NCBI GenBank assembly: GCA_023213395.1
Contig: CM041465.1
Coordinates: forward strand, 99,207,741 to 99,271,740
Direction: 5' to 3'
Length of the DNA: 64,000 nt
DNA from: Cycas panzhihuaensis
Taxonomy: Eukaryota; Cycadophyta
Part shown: positions 1 through 10,157 of the stretch, piece after piece
Layout of the letters: the number at the start of each line of letters is the position of its first letter
How positions within the stretch are numbered: position 1 is the first letter of the stretch
The notes under the pieces: model-generated
Database searches by the model: none
Told to the model about the DNA's origin: nothing
What the model saw: the letters and a program-made list of their open reading frames with translations, nothing else
Made by a program: the position numbers and the translations under genes

Positions 1-1519
1 AACCGAGTATAGCCTCGGGATGGCTAACTCACCCACGGGAGGACTCCACGAAACTCGGGGAGGAAACACTAATTGGTAACGGGGTAGTGATGCGTTATCT
101 ATGCCAAACAAGAAGCTCAAACCAAATCTCCTAAACTTCCCTAACCCGTTCCCTAAGAAAGCGTGGGTGGTAAAGGGAAAGAGGACAAGGGATGGAACCC
201 TTGGGGAGAAGGACAGCAATGGGGGACGGAACCCCTCCTACCTCCCTCAAATCCTCGTGTGTACACCTTTACACTGGCCAACTCAGGAAAATACCTCTAA
301 TCTAGAGCAGCACTATGGGAGAGCTGTAACTAGCTAAGATCACTCTCATTGAACAACAAGGGAAATAACAAAGAAAGTGATTGCAAATAAGTAAAATGAA
401 TTTGTAAGTAAAAAATAAGAAAAAAAAAATAAGGAGTACCTTGTATGAGAAGGTTATGCATACACTTTGCCACTTGGAATAGTAGCAATAAACAATATCT
501 AGGGGCTGGTTTTGAGTGATTCTTGCAAGAGTGTAGGTGAAAGAAACTCCTTGCAAGTTGGGAGTTGAAAGTTGGTTCTTGAAGCACCCTTTTGAGTGAA
601 GAAATCTCCTGAATCCTTGAGCACCTGTAAAGAAGAATGGAACTGGCTATGGAAAGCGATGCAGCAGGCGTGCAATAGCCACGCAAAATCCGGTGATGGC
701 GTACTTCACCTCTGTCCGGTCTTTGTCATGCGAGAAAGTTTTACATTTACGTGTGTTTTTCCTTGTGTGAGAGTTGAGAGTTTCTCTTAGAAGTTTGAAA
801 AATTAGCAAAAATCCTGAAAAAATGGGGAGCAAAAATCCCTTTATTCCATGTTCATAGCAGGTGAACGTTGGGGATGTCAGGGCACCTCGAATCAATCCA
901 TGCCACATGGCAGTTTCGTGAAAAAACGGAAACTGTCGCGTGGTTCTCTTTTTTTTAATTTCAAACAGTCGTACCACGGCAAACTCTGCGGTACCGCTGC
1001 AAACTCTGCGGTACCACTAAGTTTACCGCGGTATCAGCCTGGAATAAAAAAAAAGAGAAAAATGAGTAGAAATACCAGGTTTTGAGGCAAAAACAGAGGC
1101 TAAACAGGAGTTAGAGCAACTGAGGGAATGCCCAGGCAGTGGGCAAGTACCCAAAATAATGCAAAAAGTCCTAACTAAGGATTAAATCGGACTTAGGACG
1201 ACTGCGACATAAGCAACATGTCGTAACAAGAGCAAATAAAAGCGTAAAGCGATCCCGGAAGCGTGAAGACAACCGTGGGTGGTTGTCGCCATACGGGGTG
1301 TAGCATTCGAGGAATGCCCGTGTGAGTCGTCATAGGGCGATGGTGTCTTGCAGGTACATGCATTATGAGCAAGTAGAAAAGCAATGTGTGCAGGCAGGCA
1401 TATGTCAAGCAAGCTACTCTAAATAACCTCAATCAAGCATGGGCAAAAAAAGTAAGAAAATATACCTGAAAAAACCTGCGTCGATGCGTCTCGAGTCCAT
1501 TCCCAGTAGTTGGGAAACA
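1..1519 (-). repeat. Tat-1 3' LTR, truncated by window edge
   Basis: This stretch repeats 11,066-12,615 almost base for base, with small indels (about 50 bp near 270-300 is missing here). The element is read on the minus strand, so this is its 3' LTR. It ends at 1,519 in GGAAACA, which on the minus strand gives the canonical TG start. Comparison with the complete right LTR (2,458 bp) implies that about 0.9 kb lies left of the window. No protein-coding frame inside it is convincing. Confidence 0.9.
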
Positions 1520-1532
1520 CTGCCCCCTTGGC
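1520..1532 (-). other. Tat-1 polypurine tract
   Basis: Directly inside the 3' LTR the minus strand reads CCAAGGGGGCAG before TGTTTCC. A purine tract abutting the 3' LTR is the expected plus-strand primer of an LTR retrotransposon. In Tat-2 the same place (about 32,422-32,432) is eroded. Confidence 0.6.
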
Positions 1533-1825
1533 AATAGAGCCTCACTGCTCGGAAGCGTAATGTGATAGCGAATGCTGACAATAAAAAATATAAGTAGCAC
1601 ATGCATATATATATATATATGTAATAAAGAGCAGCACGTGGACCAAGGGCCATAGGCGAGTGTCGTGGCGGAACGTGGGCGAGGAGAGGGAGGCAGAGAG
1701 GGCAATGTAGGGCTTGTCGTCGTCTAAACATCGACACATGGCGAAATAAGTAAGCAAAAGGGGATGCTCCCGTTGCCGAGGTGCAACGTGAAGTAGGAGG
1801 GCATCCAACAAATAGGGCAAGCAAT

Positions 1826-2270
1826 CTAACTAATGACCGGAGACACAGGCACGGGTGACTGGCAAGCCTCGAGTACATTGTCTAGAAGAGGGAGGCGACG
1901 CTCAAGGATGAGGCAGACAAGGCTGTCGGCCTCAGCATTGAGGTGCCTGGGGATATGCTGGATATCCACTGCCAAGAAACAAGCTAGAAGAGACCTGGCG
2001 GCAGACGCGAGGGCTCTCGGTGAGGGCATTGCACTGGTAAACCCGGTGAGATGGGACACCACGACACGAGAATCGTAAAACAACACAATGGACATGATGG
2101 GCGAAGAGCATCGGTAAGGGCTTCAATAGCAGTACTGCTCGGCCGTTATTGGTAGCCTCGGGAAGAAAGACCCGGGCAAGAAATCGTGTCCCGAGGGATC
2201 TGAAGAATCTGACGCAGGAAGGCCCGGGGTTGCCGCGACTTCCACCATCGGTAAAAACGAGAAGAGACAT
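1826..2270 (-). pseudogene. Tat-1 second (archaeal-type) RNase H frame, broken
   Basis: On the minus strand a frame starts at 2,270 with MSLLVFTDGGSRGNPGPS, the N-terminal beta strand of type I RNase H with its first catalytic Asp. After a frameshift near 2,140 come TNN.AEQY (catalytic Glu region), FYDSRVVVSHLTG (third acidic residue, 'DSxLVV..ITG' block) and IPRHLNAEADSL (C-terminal 'NxEADxLA' block). The domain is thus complete in order but split over two frames and carries a stop. It is distinct from the ordinary Ty3 RNase H at 4,694-5,050. A second archaeal-like RNase H is a known mark of the Tat lineage. Here it lies about 1 kb after integrase with its own Met seven residues before the catalytic Asp, so it may have been a separate ORF. 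The Tat-2 copy (32,757-33,154) has the same arrangement. Confidence 0.85.
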
Positions 2271-3143
2271 GGCTGGATACTAAGCTCTAGTAATCACACA
2301 AATAGCAATGAAAGCAAAACAAAGACTCAAATGGCAAGCGAAGGGTAGGAAGGGTAGGAGGACCTAGCACTGAGGTTACCCAAGAATGAAAGCAAGCAAT
2401 CCGGCCACTGGCAAAGAGTGGGCAGAGAAAAGACACCCTAGAGTGCCAAAGGTTGCTTTGAGAAGCAAAACATGCCCTCGGACGGGGGAGCATTTCCCTT
2501 GGGGACCCCAGGGGCGAGAAAGGGCTGCAAAAACGAGTTCAGGGCGGCGAAACAAGCCAAACGAGTATAAACTCAAGCATGCACGGGAGTAGCGCGCAAA
2601 ACAATGCAAAAGGGCCCTAGCAAAAAGTACAAAAACGAGGCGCCATAAATGCCCTCGCAAGAGAAGGCAGAAAGGGCGTCCATGGAGCACAATGGACGAC
2701 AGGGCCAGAAGGCAAAGGCTACCAGGGGAATGGTGTGTATCATGTATGATAGAGATAGCATGTATGATTTACTTTTGTAAATGGATATTTTGTATGTTGC
2801 GAATGTAAATACGTAAATATGGTAATATGATAATATTTTGTAAATATATTTTGTTGTAAATATGCATGTGTTTCCTTCCATGTATGGCCATATGTCTAAC
2901 AGGAGCACACACATCCACCGTAAGCAGAGGCGATCAAGAGGTGTGAGGTTAGAAATAGAGCGACATGCACGTCCACGGGGGAAGCATAGTGGAATATGCG
3001 AAGGAAACGACAAGCACGAGAGGGCGAGTGACGATACTCCACAGCGTCGTCCTAGTTGGGGGATGCCCAAATAGGAGGACAAAGGTTCCCAAGAGCACAC
3101 GGGAACGCGGGTTCCGCGGGAGGAACCAGAAGAAGAAATAAAA
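2271..3143 (-). other. Tat-1 3' untranslated region with deletion scar
   Basis: No coding frame is supported. Alignment to Tat-2 is continuous up to about 2,720 and resumes at about 2,731. Tat-2 has about 2.66 kb more at this point (33,578-36,237). The part after 2,740 is AT-rich and matches Tat-2 36,240-36,690. Confidence 0.7.
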
Positions 3144-3313
3144 ATCCACCTTAAATTGCCATCCTACTCGTGGTTGGGAGGAATGGGAACAATTTAAAAT
3201 GGTAGTTTAGGCCCGTTTCAGAGCATGAATCCATCTTAAATTGCCATTCAACCCGTGGTTGGGAGGAATGGAGACAATTTAAAATGGTAGTTTAGGCTCA
3301 TTTCAGAGCATGG
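3144..3313. repeat. 85-bp tandem duplication in Tat-1
   Basis: Two adjacent 85-bp units (3,144-3,228 and 3,229-3,313) share the core AATTTAAAATGGTAGTTTAG and differ at a handful of bases. Tat-2 has only one unit (about 36,682-36,765), so the duplication is private to Tat-1 or to its sublineage. Confidence 0.85.
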
Positions 3314-3333
3314 CGAAGAAAAGAGCGGGAAGA

Positions 3334-4690
3334 TCACGTGTAAAATTTCTTGAGGAACTTTCCGTTGACCGTTTTCTCAAATTCCAAGCCATCCAAGGTG
3401 GCGATCCTGTATGCGTCGTTATCGAGGCTTTTGAGAACGACGAAGGGGCCTACCCACTTGGGCCCGAATTTGACCAAGTGATCGTAAAGGTACTCCAATT
3501 TGAGGACATGGTCCCCGGGGCACAAAGGACGAGCACGAAGATGCTTGTCGTATGTCCTTTGCAAGCGGGCTTTCGAAGCGAGATTCGCTTGATAAGCCGC
3601 TAGGCGCTTCTCATCCAGGGCTTCAAGGTCCAGGAGGCAAGCCTGGCGAATGGACTCCTCGTCAATGAGGCCTCGGAGGGCAACCCGAAGAGAGGGGATC
3701 TCCACCTCCAATGGGAGTATCGCCTCGGTTCTGTAGACTAACGAGAATGGGGTCATTCCGGTAGCCGTGCAGATGGAAGTGCGGTAAGCCCATAGAGTGG
3801 AAGGGAGTTGGATATGCCAGTCTCTTTGAGACTGGGCAACAGTTTTCTTCAAAATGCCAACGAGCGTTTTGTCGAAAGATTCAACTTGCCCGTTCGCTTG
3901 GGGGTAATAAGGGGATGACGTCTTATGCGAGATCTTGAATTTCTCGCACAATTCGTCCATTTTCTTATTACAGAAAGAAGTTCCATTATCCGTAATTAGG
4001 ACATCTAGAATTTCGAAATGACAGATAATATCTTTGGTGAGCGAAGGTGGCTATCATCTTGCCAGGGGTAGTGGACAGGGGGATTGTCTCTGCCCATTTA
4101 GTAAAGTATTCGGTAGCAGTTAAGATATATTTATGTTGTGCGGAAGATAGCGGTGATATAGCCCCAATGAGGTCTAAACCCCATTGAGAAAAGGGCCATG
4201 GAGACACGATAGGGTGCAACGCCTCGAAAGGTATGTGAGAGACGTTGGCGTATTCCTGGCATCACCGACATCTAAGGGCACAAGCATGGGCGTCCTTGAA
4301 CAAGGACAGCCAGTAGTAGCCCATGCAGAGGATCCTTTGGGCCATGGATTGGCCCCCAAAGTGGCCCCCACAAATGCCATGATGGCATTCGCGGAGTATT
4401 TGGTCCGCTTCGTCAGGAACGACGCATCGAAGCAGGATCCCGTCGAAAGATCTCTTGTACAACACCCCGTCTACAAGGAGGTGTTGCCTAGCAGTGGCAT
4501 GGATACGTGACCTAACTTTGTTACTGGCTTCAGGGCGATACTCTTGCTGAGTCAGATATCGCACAATGTCGTCATACCACTCGCTGTCGGCGAGTGAGTG
4601 AGGAGAAGCATCGCGGATGGTCATGATAGACTCGTCTAGGAAAGAGTCGTCAACAGGAACACCGCTCGCGTTGGGAATGGCAGCATCGGC
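3334..4690 (-). pseudogene. Tat-1 integrase, broken
   Basis: The minus strand carries a Ty3/gypsy integrase in several frames. The N-terminal zinc-binding part is visible as HHGICGGHFGG with a downstream CALRC..C (HHCC type, about 4,270-4,390). The catalytic core shows WGLDLIGAISP (first Asp), then ITDNGT around 3,985-3,995 (second Asp, across a frameshift), then ANGQVESFDKTL (Glu). The C-terminal part ends at 3,334 with KWVGPFVVLKS followed by a short tail and a stop. The motif TATEYFTKW has Glu where relatives usually have Asp. Stops near 4,264 and 4,000 and the shift near 3,970 disable it. It follows RNase H directly in the polyprotein. Confidence 0.9.
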
Positions 4691-4693
4691 TAA

Positions 4694-5050
4694 TTACTCC
4701 GCTATTATCATTCCCTTCTTCGACTTCCTGTTGATGACTTGCAAGTCGAATTCTTGAAGCAGGACGGCCCAACGACCCGCCCTACCTGTCAAATCCGAAC
4801 GGATAAGCAAGTAACGCAAGGGATCGGATTGAACGATCACCTGGGTTGTATTGCCGAGCAAGTAATGCCGAAACTTCTTGGTCGCATGAACCAAGGAGAG
4901 GCATTTCTTTTCGGTAGGGGGATAGTTCAATTCAGCGGCAATGAGAGTGCGGCTGATGAAATAGATGGCCCTCTCGGTTCCCGAATCGTCCTCCTGTGCG
5001 AGCATTGCGCCCAGGGATTCATCGATTCTTAGGGTGTATAAGATGAAGGG
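4694..5050 (-). pseudogene. Tat-1 Ty3-type RNase H
   Basis: This continues the frame of the RT without a stop. Recognisable blocks are FILYTLRIDESLGAMLAQED, IYFISRTLIAAELNY, the strongly conserved EKKCLSLVHATKKFRHYL, and VIVQSDPLRYLL. This is the ordinary gypsy RNase H (RT_RNaseH type) that degrades the RNA template during reverse transcription. The frame ends at 4,694 with a stop just after KSKKGMIIAE. In an intact element it would run on into the integrase zinc domain. Confidence 0.9.
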
Positions 5051-6050
5051 CCTATCAAAGCGAGGAGGCGCCGGTGAGGCGTAAACGAGAGCTTCCTTGA
5101 GCCCTACGAAGGCCTTTTGGGTCTTCTCCGACCAGACAAAAGGGGCTCCTTTCTTTGATAGGTTCGTAAGAGGCTTGGCATTTATGGCGAAATTTGCTAA
5201 GAAATGCCTCAGAAAACCAAGCCTGCCTAGAAATGACTTAATTTGTCGTTGGGTCCTAGGCGGCGACATGTCAAGGATTGCCTTGACTTTTTCCGGATCG
5301 ATTTGGATTCCTTGCTGAGACACGAGGAAACCCAAGAGTTTGCCTGAAGTGACGGCAAACACGCATTTCAAGGGATTTAGGCTAACGTGATACTTGCGAC
5401 ATCTTGTGAAGATGGCGCGCAAGTCGGAGGGATGATGGGCTCTAGAACGAGAAAGGCCCATCATATCATTCATGAAGACCTCCAACGTATTATTGATGAG
5501 GTCGTGAAAGATAAAATGCATGGCTCTTTGATAAGTAGCCCCTGCATTCTTAAGACCAAAGGGCATTGCCTTATAGGCAAAGGTACCCCATGGCATAGTG
5601 AAGGCCGTCTTATGACGGTCTTCAAGAGAAATCTAAATCTGGTTATAGCCGAAGAAGCCGTCCATCAAGGATATAACTTTAAATCCAGCCGTACGATCGA
5701 TTATTTGATCGATGAAGGAGAGAGGAAAGTTGTCCTTAGGACAAGCGTTGTTTATGTCGCGAAAATTGATGCAAATACGAATGGTCCCGTTCTTCTTAGC
5801 AACGAGAACGATATTTGATACCCACTTAGGGTAATCGATGGAAGAAACGTGTCCCGCGTCTAGAAGCTTCTCAACTTCCATCTTAACGACAGCTGAAAGC
5901 TTCGGGTAAAGGGGACGCCGGCCTTGCAGACGAGCGTCAGGAAAGGTCGTAAGGTTATGCGTGATGATGGAGGGGTCAATGCCCTTCATATCCGAGTAGT
6001 CCCACACGAATACATCACAGAATTCCCGGAATAGAAGGGAGTATTCCCTC
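5051..6050 (-). pseudogene. Tat-1 reverse transcriptase with altered catalytic site
   Basis: RT blocks in order are VEKLLDAGHVSSIDYPKWVS, NIVLVAKKNGTIRICINFRD, NNACPKDNFPL and ISLMDGFFGYNQI, then a stop near 5,633, then MPFGLKNAGATYQRAM, LEVFMNDMMGLS, KCVFAVTSGKLLGFLVS and a connection region RQIKSFLGRLGFLRHF. The catalytic box, normally (Y/F)xDD, reads F-M-N-D because the first Asp codon is AAT at 5,468-5,470. Tat-2 keeps F-M-D-D at the same place. The Asp-to-Asn change and the stop are both single G-to-A type changes, in line with methylation-driven decay. RT synthesises cDNA from the element's RNA; this copy cannot. Confidence 0.93.
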
Positions 6051-7120
6051 ACTTCATCAGGAGTACATTCCGCTCCTACCTTGATGACCTTGTCCAGGGC
6101 AAGGACTATGTCCTGAGTTGCCCCCATGCACATGGCATTCCCCTCCTCGAAATGGAGGGGGGCGAGATCAACCGGAAGGGAGGAAATGGAAGAGGGGATT
6201 GGGTCGGCTAATGTGGACCCAATCGCTAAGACCTTCTGGTGGCCACGCTTGTGGTGACCAGGAGGCAAACTCGGCATGGAACCCACTAAGTGTTCCAGCA
6301 AAGCCTCATCGTCTTCGAAGTAGTCCACCCCATAGATGACCTGACTTCGAATGGATAAGGCGCAGGATAGCGTGGGAGCGATAGGACCAATATGGCCTGA
6401 AAACTGCCCGTCATCCCTAAGAGACTCCAAAGGAGAGTCAAGGAGAGGCCCCTCGTAAAAGGCAAGAGGGGAACTCTCGACATCGTCACCTATGGGAGGT
6501 GACAGGATGGAAGAGACAGGAATGTGATGGTCGGCATGCACAATGTCATGTGACATGTGAAAATGACCAGGCTCTACAACAAAAGGGGTCATAAGAGGAA
6601 ACCTAGGACTGGGAGGATGTCCCGCACTAGTGCGGAGGAATGAAACTGGGTGAGGACGGTGATCATCCTCACTATGGAACCCGTCGTCGTCAAACACGGC
6701 AAGATACCCATAGCTCCTGACACCAATGGGGGCAAAGCGCGTCAAACCAGGAGAAGAAGGTGTGGGATCTTCTTCTCGATAAGAGGAATTGGGGATTCCA
6801 ATGGAGCAAGCCGAGACACGGTCAGAAGGGTGCTTATTTCCCTTCGTATGGCCATGGCTTGCCGGAGCAAAGGGCCTAGCTTGTTTGGCGAGCGATCGCT
6901 CGCGGGAGACAACTTTTATTTACCCATTATGGACAAATATAAGTTGCCCCCAATGGGTGGAACACACGGTTCCCATTTGGTCAAGCCATGGTCGACCCAG
7001 AAGCAAATTGTAATCGACATCAACATCGAGGACGACGATGTCAGTAACGACAGTCTTGTCCTCGAGGGTAAGGGGTATCAAGACAGATCCTAAGGGAGTC
7101 TTCTCGCTACCGTCATAACC
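6051..7120 (-). pseudogene. Tat-1 linker between protease and RT
   Basis: A long open minus-strand stretch begins at 6,745 and leads into RT. Its first about 230 residues have no catalytic motif that I recognise. It is rich in His, Pro, Asp and Ser, with the segment EEGNAMCMGATQDIVLALDK shortly before the RT. Long linkers between protease and RT are usual in Tat elements. The part from 6,746 to 7,120 is shifted in frame. Confidence 0.6.
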
Positions 7121-7417
7121 CTAACAACGCCATGGAACAGGTTCCAAGGCAGAAATGCCAAGCTCTTGCATAACGCGCAAAGGCATTGCATTGACGGAAG
7201 AACCGTTGTCCACGACGGTTCTTCGCAACGTAAAATCAGGAGTATCTATGGTAATGGTGAAAGGGAAGTTCCATTGGCGCTCCCTTCCACTAGATGCAGG
7301 AAGATCTCTGGAATCGAAGGAGATAACGGGTTCGCTGCATTGGGTTGTGCCCAAGGCGTGAACGAACGTGTCATTCGATCCTAGAGCTTCCAAAGGAGCA
7401 CTCGTTGCTCGGGGCAA
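7121..7417 (-). pseudogene. Tat-1 aspartic protease
   Basis: The minus-strand frame holds FPFTITIDTPDFTLRRTVVD followed by NGSSVNAMPLRVMQELGI. This is the retropepsin active-site block (D-x-G-S-S-x-N then a leucine/methionine strand) as found in plant gypsy elements, where the residue between Asp and Gly is variable. It would cleave the gag-pol precursor. The frame closes at 7,121, short of the usual second conserved block, and the rest is shifted. Confidence 0.8.
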
Positions 7418-7689
7418 CTTCTCAAGACGTCCATAATGGACATCCTGGCAGCCACAGTGAGAAGCTCTTCGACTACGGAGAAGGGCTTACCCCTCCCTGT
7501 GGGTTGGGTAAGGGCTCTCCTAAAGTTGAATCGACCGGGGCGGATGGGAATGCTCTTGGGAAGTGCAGGAATCTCCGGAGGAACAGCTTGGGAGGGATCG
7601 AGGCTGAAGCGGAACAGGCGCTGTTGCCTCCTTCGCGGCTTGAGACCAGGTTAACGCGTAAAGAGGAGTGGTCTCGAGCATTTGGATCA

Positions 7690-9847
7690 CCTTCTTTCCC
7701 TTGTTACGGGACCGCAAAGGTGATTGAGCACGGCGGTCAGGGGAGCACGAAGGGGAAGGTGACCTTCGCACACCCTTCCCTTTACCATGTGAAGGGCGAG
7801 AATCGGGAGACCTATCCCGATTCTGATTGTTCCTTTGCTGAACAACGTGACCACGTTCCCCATGTTTGGGGAACGGGTCTCTATGAACGGGCTGATCGAG
7901 GTTAGGCCTCGATGCCCTTTAGAGATGAATCGCATGCAGGCGTCGGCGTGGGTCTTCTGCGGCGACAACGTGAATCATCATGGAAACACTCCCCGTGGAT
8001 GGAACACCACCTCTTCTCAAGGGGAGGATCGATCCTCCTTGCTTGAGAAGGTTGGGTGTTACCCCCTTTGGGGGCATCGCCACGAAGCTTCTTTGAATAG
8101 GTTTATGAGAGGTCGGCGATGAAGGAGGTTGGAGTTTAAGCTCCTTCATCATGCGTTCAAACGAGCGAATAGCAGAGGTAAGAGGATCTAGGGTCCTCTC
8201 AGTTGGATGAGAGGTGGACCTAGCGGGCTACGAAGGTTTGGTTTCCTTCGCTCGAGGAGGCACCTCGCAACGTTGTGAGGGCTTAGGAGGTTTCTTAAGT
8301 CCAGCTTTGATCTCAATGGCCTCCAACACCAAGCACCTCGTAATCGCAGAGTCACATGTAGTTGCCCCCATCTTAAGGACTTCTACATGCACTTCGGGAC
8401 GAAGTGCGTTGACGAAGAGATCTCGCTTCAACTCCTCAGGCAACGTGGCCTTGGTGGAGTGAAGAAGATCGTGAAAGCGTCGCACAAAGTCATGATTCAT
8501 CTCGTCGTGACCTTGTTTAAGCGAGAGAAGTGCCTTCATTCTGCTTTCGAATGGGCGGGCTACGTCAAAATAGTTGACGAACTCATCCACCAATTGCTGG
8601 AATGAAGAAATTGAATGAGCGGGAAGGCGGTAAAACCACTTGAGGGCATCGCCCTGCAAGGATCACGGAAAAAACTTCATAAGGATATGGTCGTAAGCCC
8701 AATAATCGATGCACACCATAGAGAAACTGCGTACATTCTCGGTTGGGTCTTGCGACGAAGTTCCGTCGAATTTGGGAACTTCAGGAGGGTGAGGCAGTGG
8801 GTTGGTCCTTAGTGCCTCAATAGACAATGGCGTCGACCTATAGTCCATGAAAGGACGTGTCCTCACTTGGGCTAATGGGTCGATGATCAGCAACAGAATG
8901 GATGGGGGAGGTAAACCCATCCCTCCTTAGGGAAACGCCCCTTGTTGGAAAGGGGGTTGTGGGTAAATGCTCTGGAAAGGAGGTATGCTCCCTTGTGATG
9001 ACGCAGCAACGAGAGTTGCGCTAGATGAGGGAAACAAAGGGTGAGGGACCGAGTTCTGCCCATATGGGCCACCCGTAGGTGGCGCGACTCCATATGGGTG
9101 CAACGGGTCCACGCTATAAGCAGGAAGATGGTTTCCCCTAGCTTGCCCCCAAGGTTGAGATGTGTAACCTGGGGGCACGTAAAGGGAAGGACCACTAGCA
9201 GAGCTTTGAACGTATGTAGGAGTGGGTCCTACATAGTTAACGGCGGCAGCACTAGTAGGACCTCGAGGCCTACTAGGGAACGCGTGTGCCACATTCGAAG
9301 GTGGCGCATGCGTTTGACTTGGAAACGGCATGCTGACCCCAAGTTGGGGAAAGGACATACCACGAATGGGTCCAGAAGAAGTAGGACCACGGCTAGAAAC
9401 AGGCGGCGCAATGCTTGCCCTAGGAGCCGGGGTAGACACGGCGTAGGACAAGTGTATGTGGGCAGAAGCATCAATCGTGGTAGAAGGCGCAGGGATGGAT
9501 GAGGAAGATGCTACATTGCGCAACACTTCTTCAAACCACCTAGGGTGCGGTTGGCAGCAAGTTGTTCAGAAGTACTCACTAATCGCCTCGACTACATCGG
9601 CAGGAGGGGTATCCTCGTAGCCATACGAAGTCGACGGGATCTCAAAAGTAGGGGATCCCTCAGGACGCTCCCCGTAAGGCTCACCAGTAGGGTGGTGAGT
9701 CTCGTGAGAAGATGAATCTTCTACTGCATGAGTGGAAGGATGAAAGTCATCAGGATGGAATTGGTCATCTAGATAGTAGATGGAATCATCGCCCTGATGG
9801 GCGGATTCCGGAATAGATGCAGGGAACTCTTGAGTTCCCAAAGCCAT
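7690..9847 (-). pseudogene. Tat-1 gag, broken
   Basis: The start at 9,847 (MALGTQEFPASI) is chosen because Tat-2 has an ATG at the homologous position (42,937). The N-terminal half is Pro/Ser/Tyr-rich and disordered-looking. The capsid region shows PKFDGTSSQDPTENVRSF, then a stop at about 8,660 (CGA to TGA), then GDALKWFYRLPAHSISSFQQ and LLSLKQGHDEMNHDFVRRFH, which is the retrotransposon gag (Retrotrans_gag) signature. A C-x2-H-x4-H-x4-C zinc-knuckle variant (CSIHGECFHDDSRC) is readable at 7,964-8,005 in another frame, so the C-terminal part is frameshifted. At least one stop and three frame changes are needed to read it through. Confidence 0.85.
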
Positions 9848-10133
9848 AGTATGGTAAGCCCAATCGCACGGGTAACCTTCAATTATCGAATCAGGGTTCG
9901 ACGACGGAAGGGAACGAGGCGATTAGTCTTCTGACAACGGCGGCAAACCTCGCAAACGACGCAAGAAATGTCGCATGCAACGCCTTTGCAAGCGTTGTTA
10001 GAAGAAACAAAGAAGAAAAGGAGGAAAGTGAAGCAGGCATGTTGGGGGGTCGCCCAACTGAAAACACGAAATGCGAAACTACCTAGAGGCAAGAACACCG
10101 ACAAGAAGGGGAGGCAAATTTAGCTCCCTTACT
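9848..10133 (-). other. Tat-1 5' leader with conserved hairpin
   Basis: This is the untranslated leader between primer site and gag. A perfect stem CAACGC (9,978-9,983) / GCGTTG (9,992-9,997) with an 8-nt loop is kept in Tat-2 (43,058-43,075) with a different, shorter loop. It could be a packaging or dimerisation structure; that is inference. Confidence 0.4.
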
Positions 10134-10156
10134 GGCAGTCCCCAGTATGGTCGCCA
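10134..10156 (-). other. Tat-1 primer-binding site (tRNA-Arg type)
   Basis: One base inside the 5' LTR the minus strand reads TGGCGACC followed by a region resembling the T-arm complement of a plant tRNA-Arg. Arg-tRNA priming is known from Tat-lineage elements such as Ogre. Tat-2 has the same TGGCGACCAT start (43,223-43,230 core). Confidence 0.7.
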
Positions 10157-10157
10157 G

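Noticed and set aside
3310-3603. 97-codon plus-strand frame with plausible start
   Set aside because: It is the exact opposite strand of the integrase C-terminus (KWVGPFVVL region).
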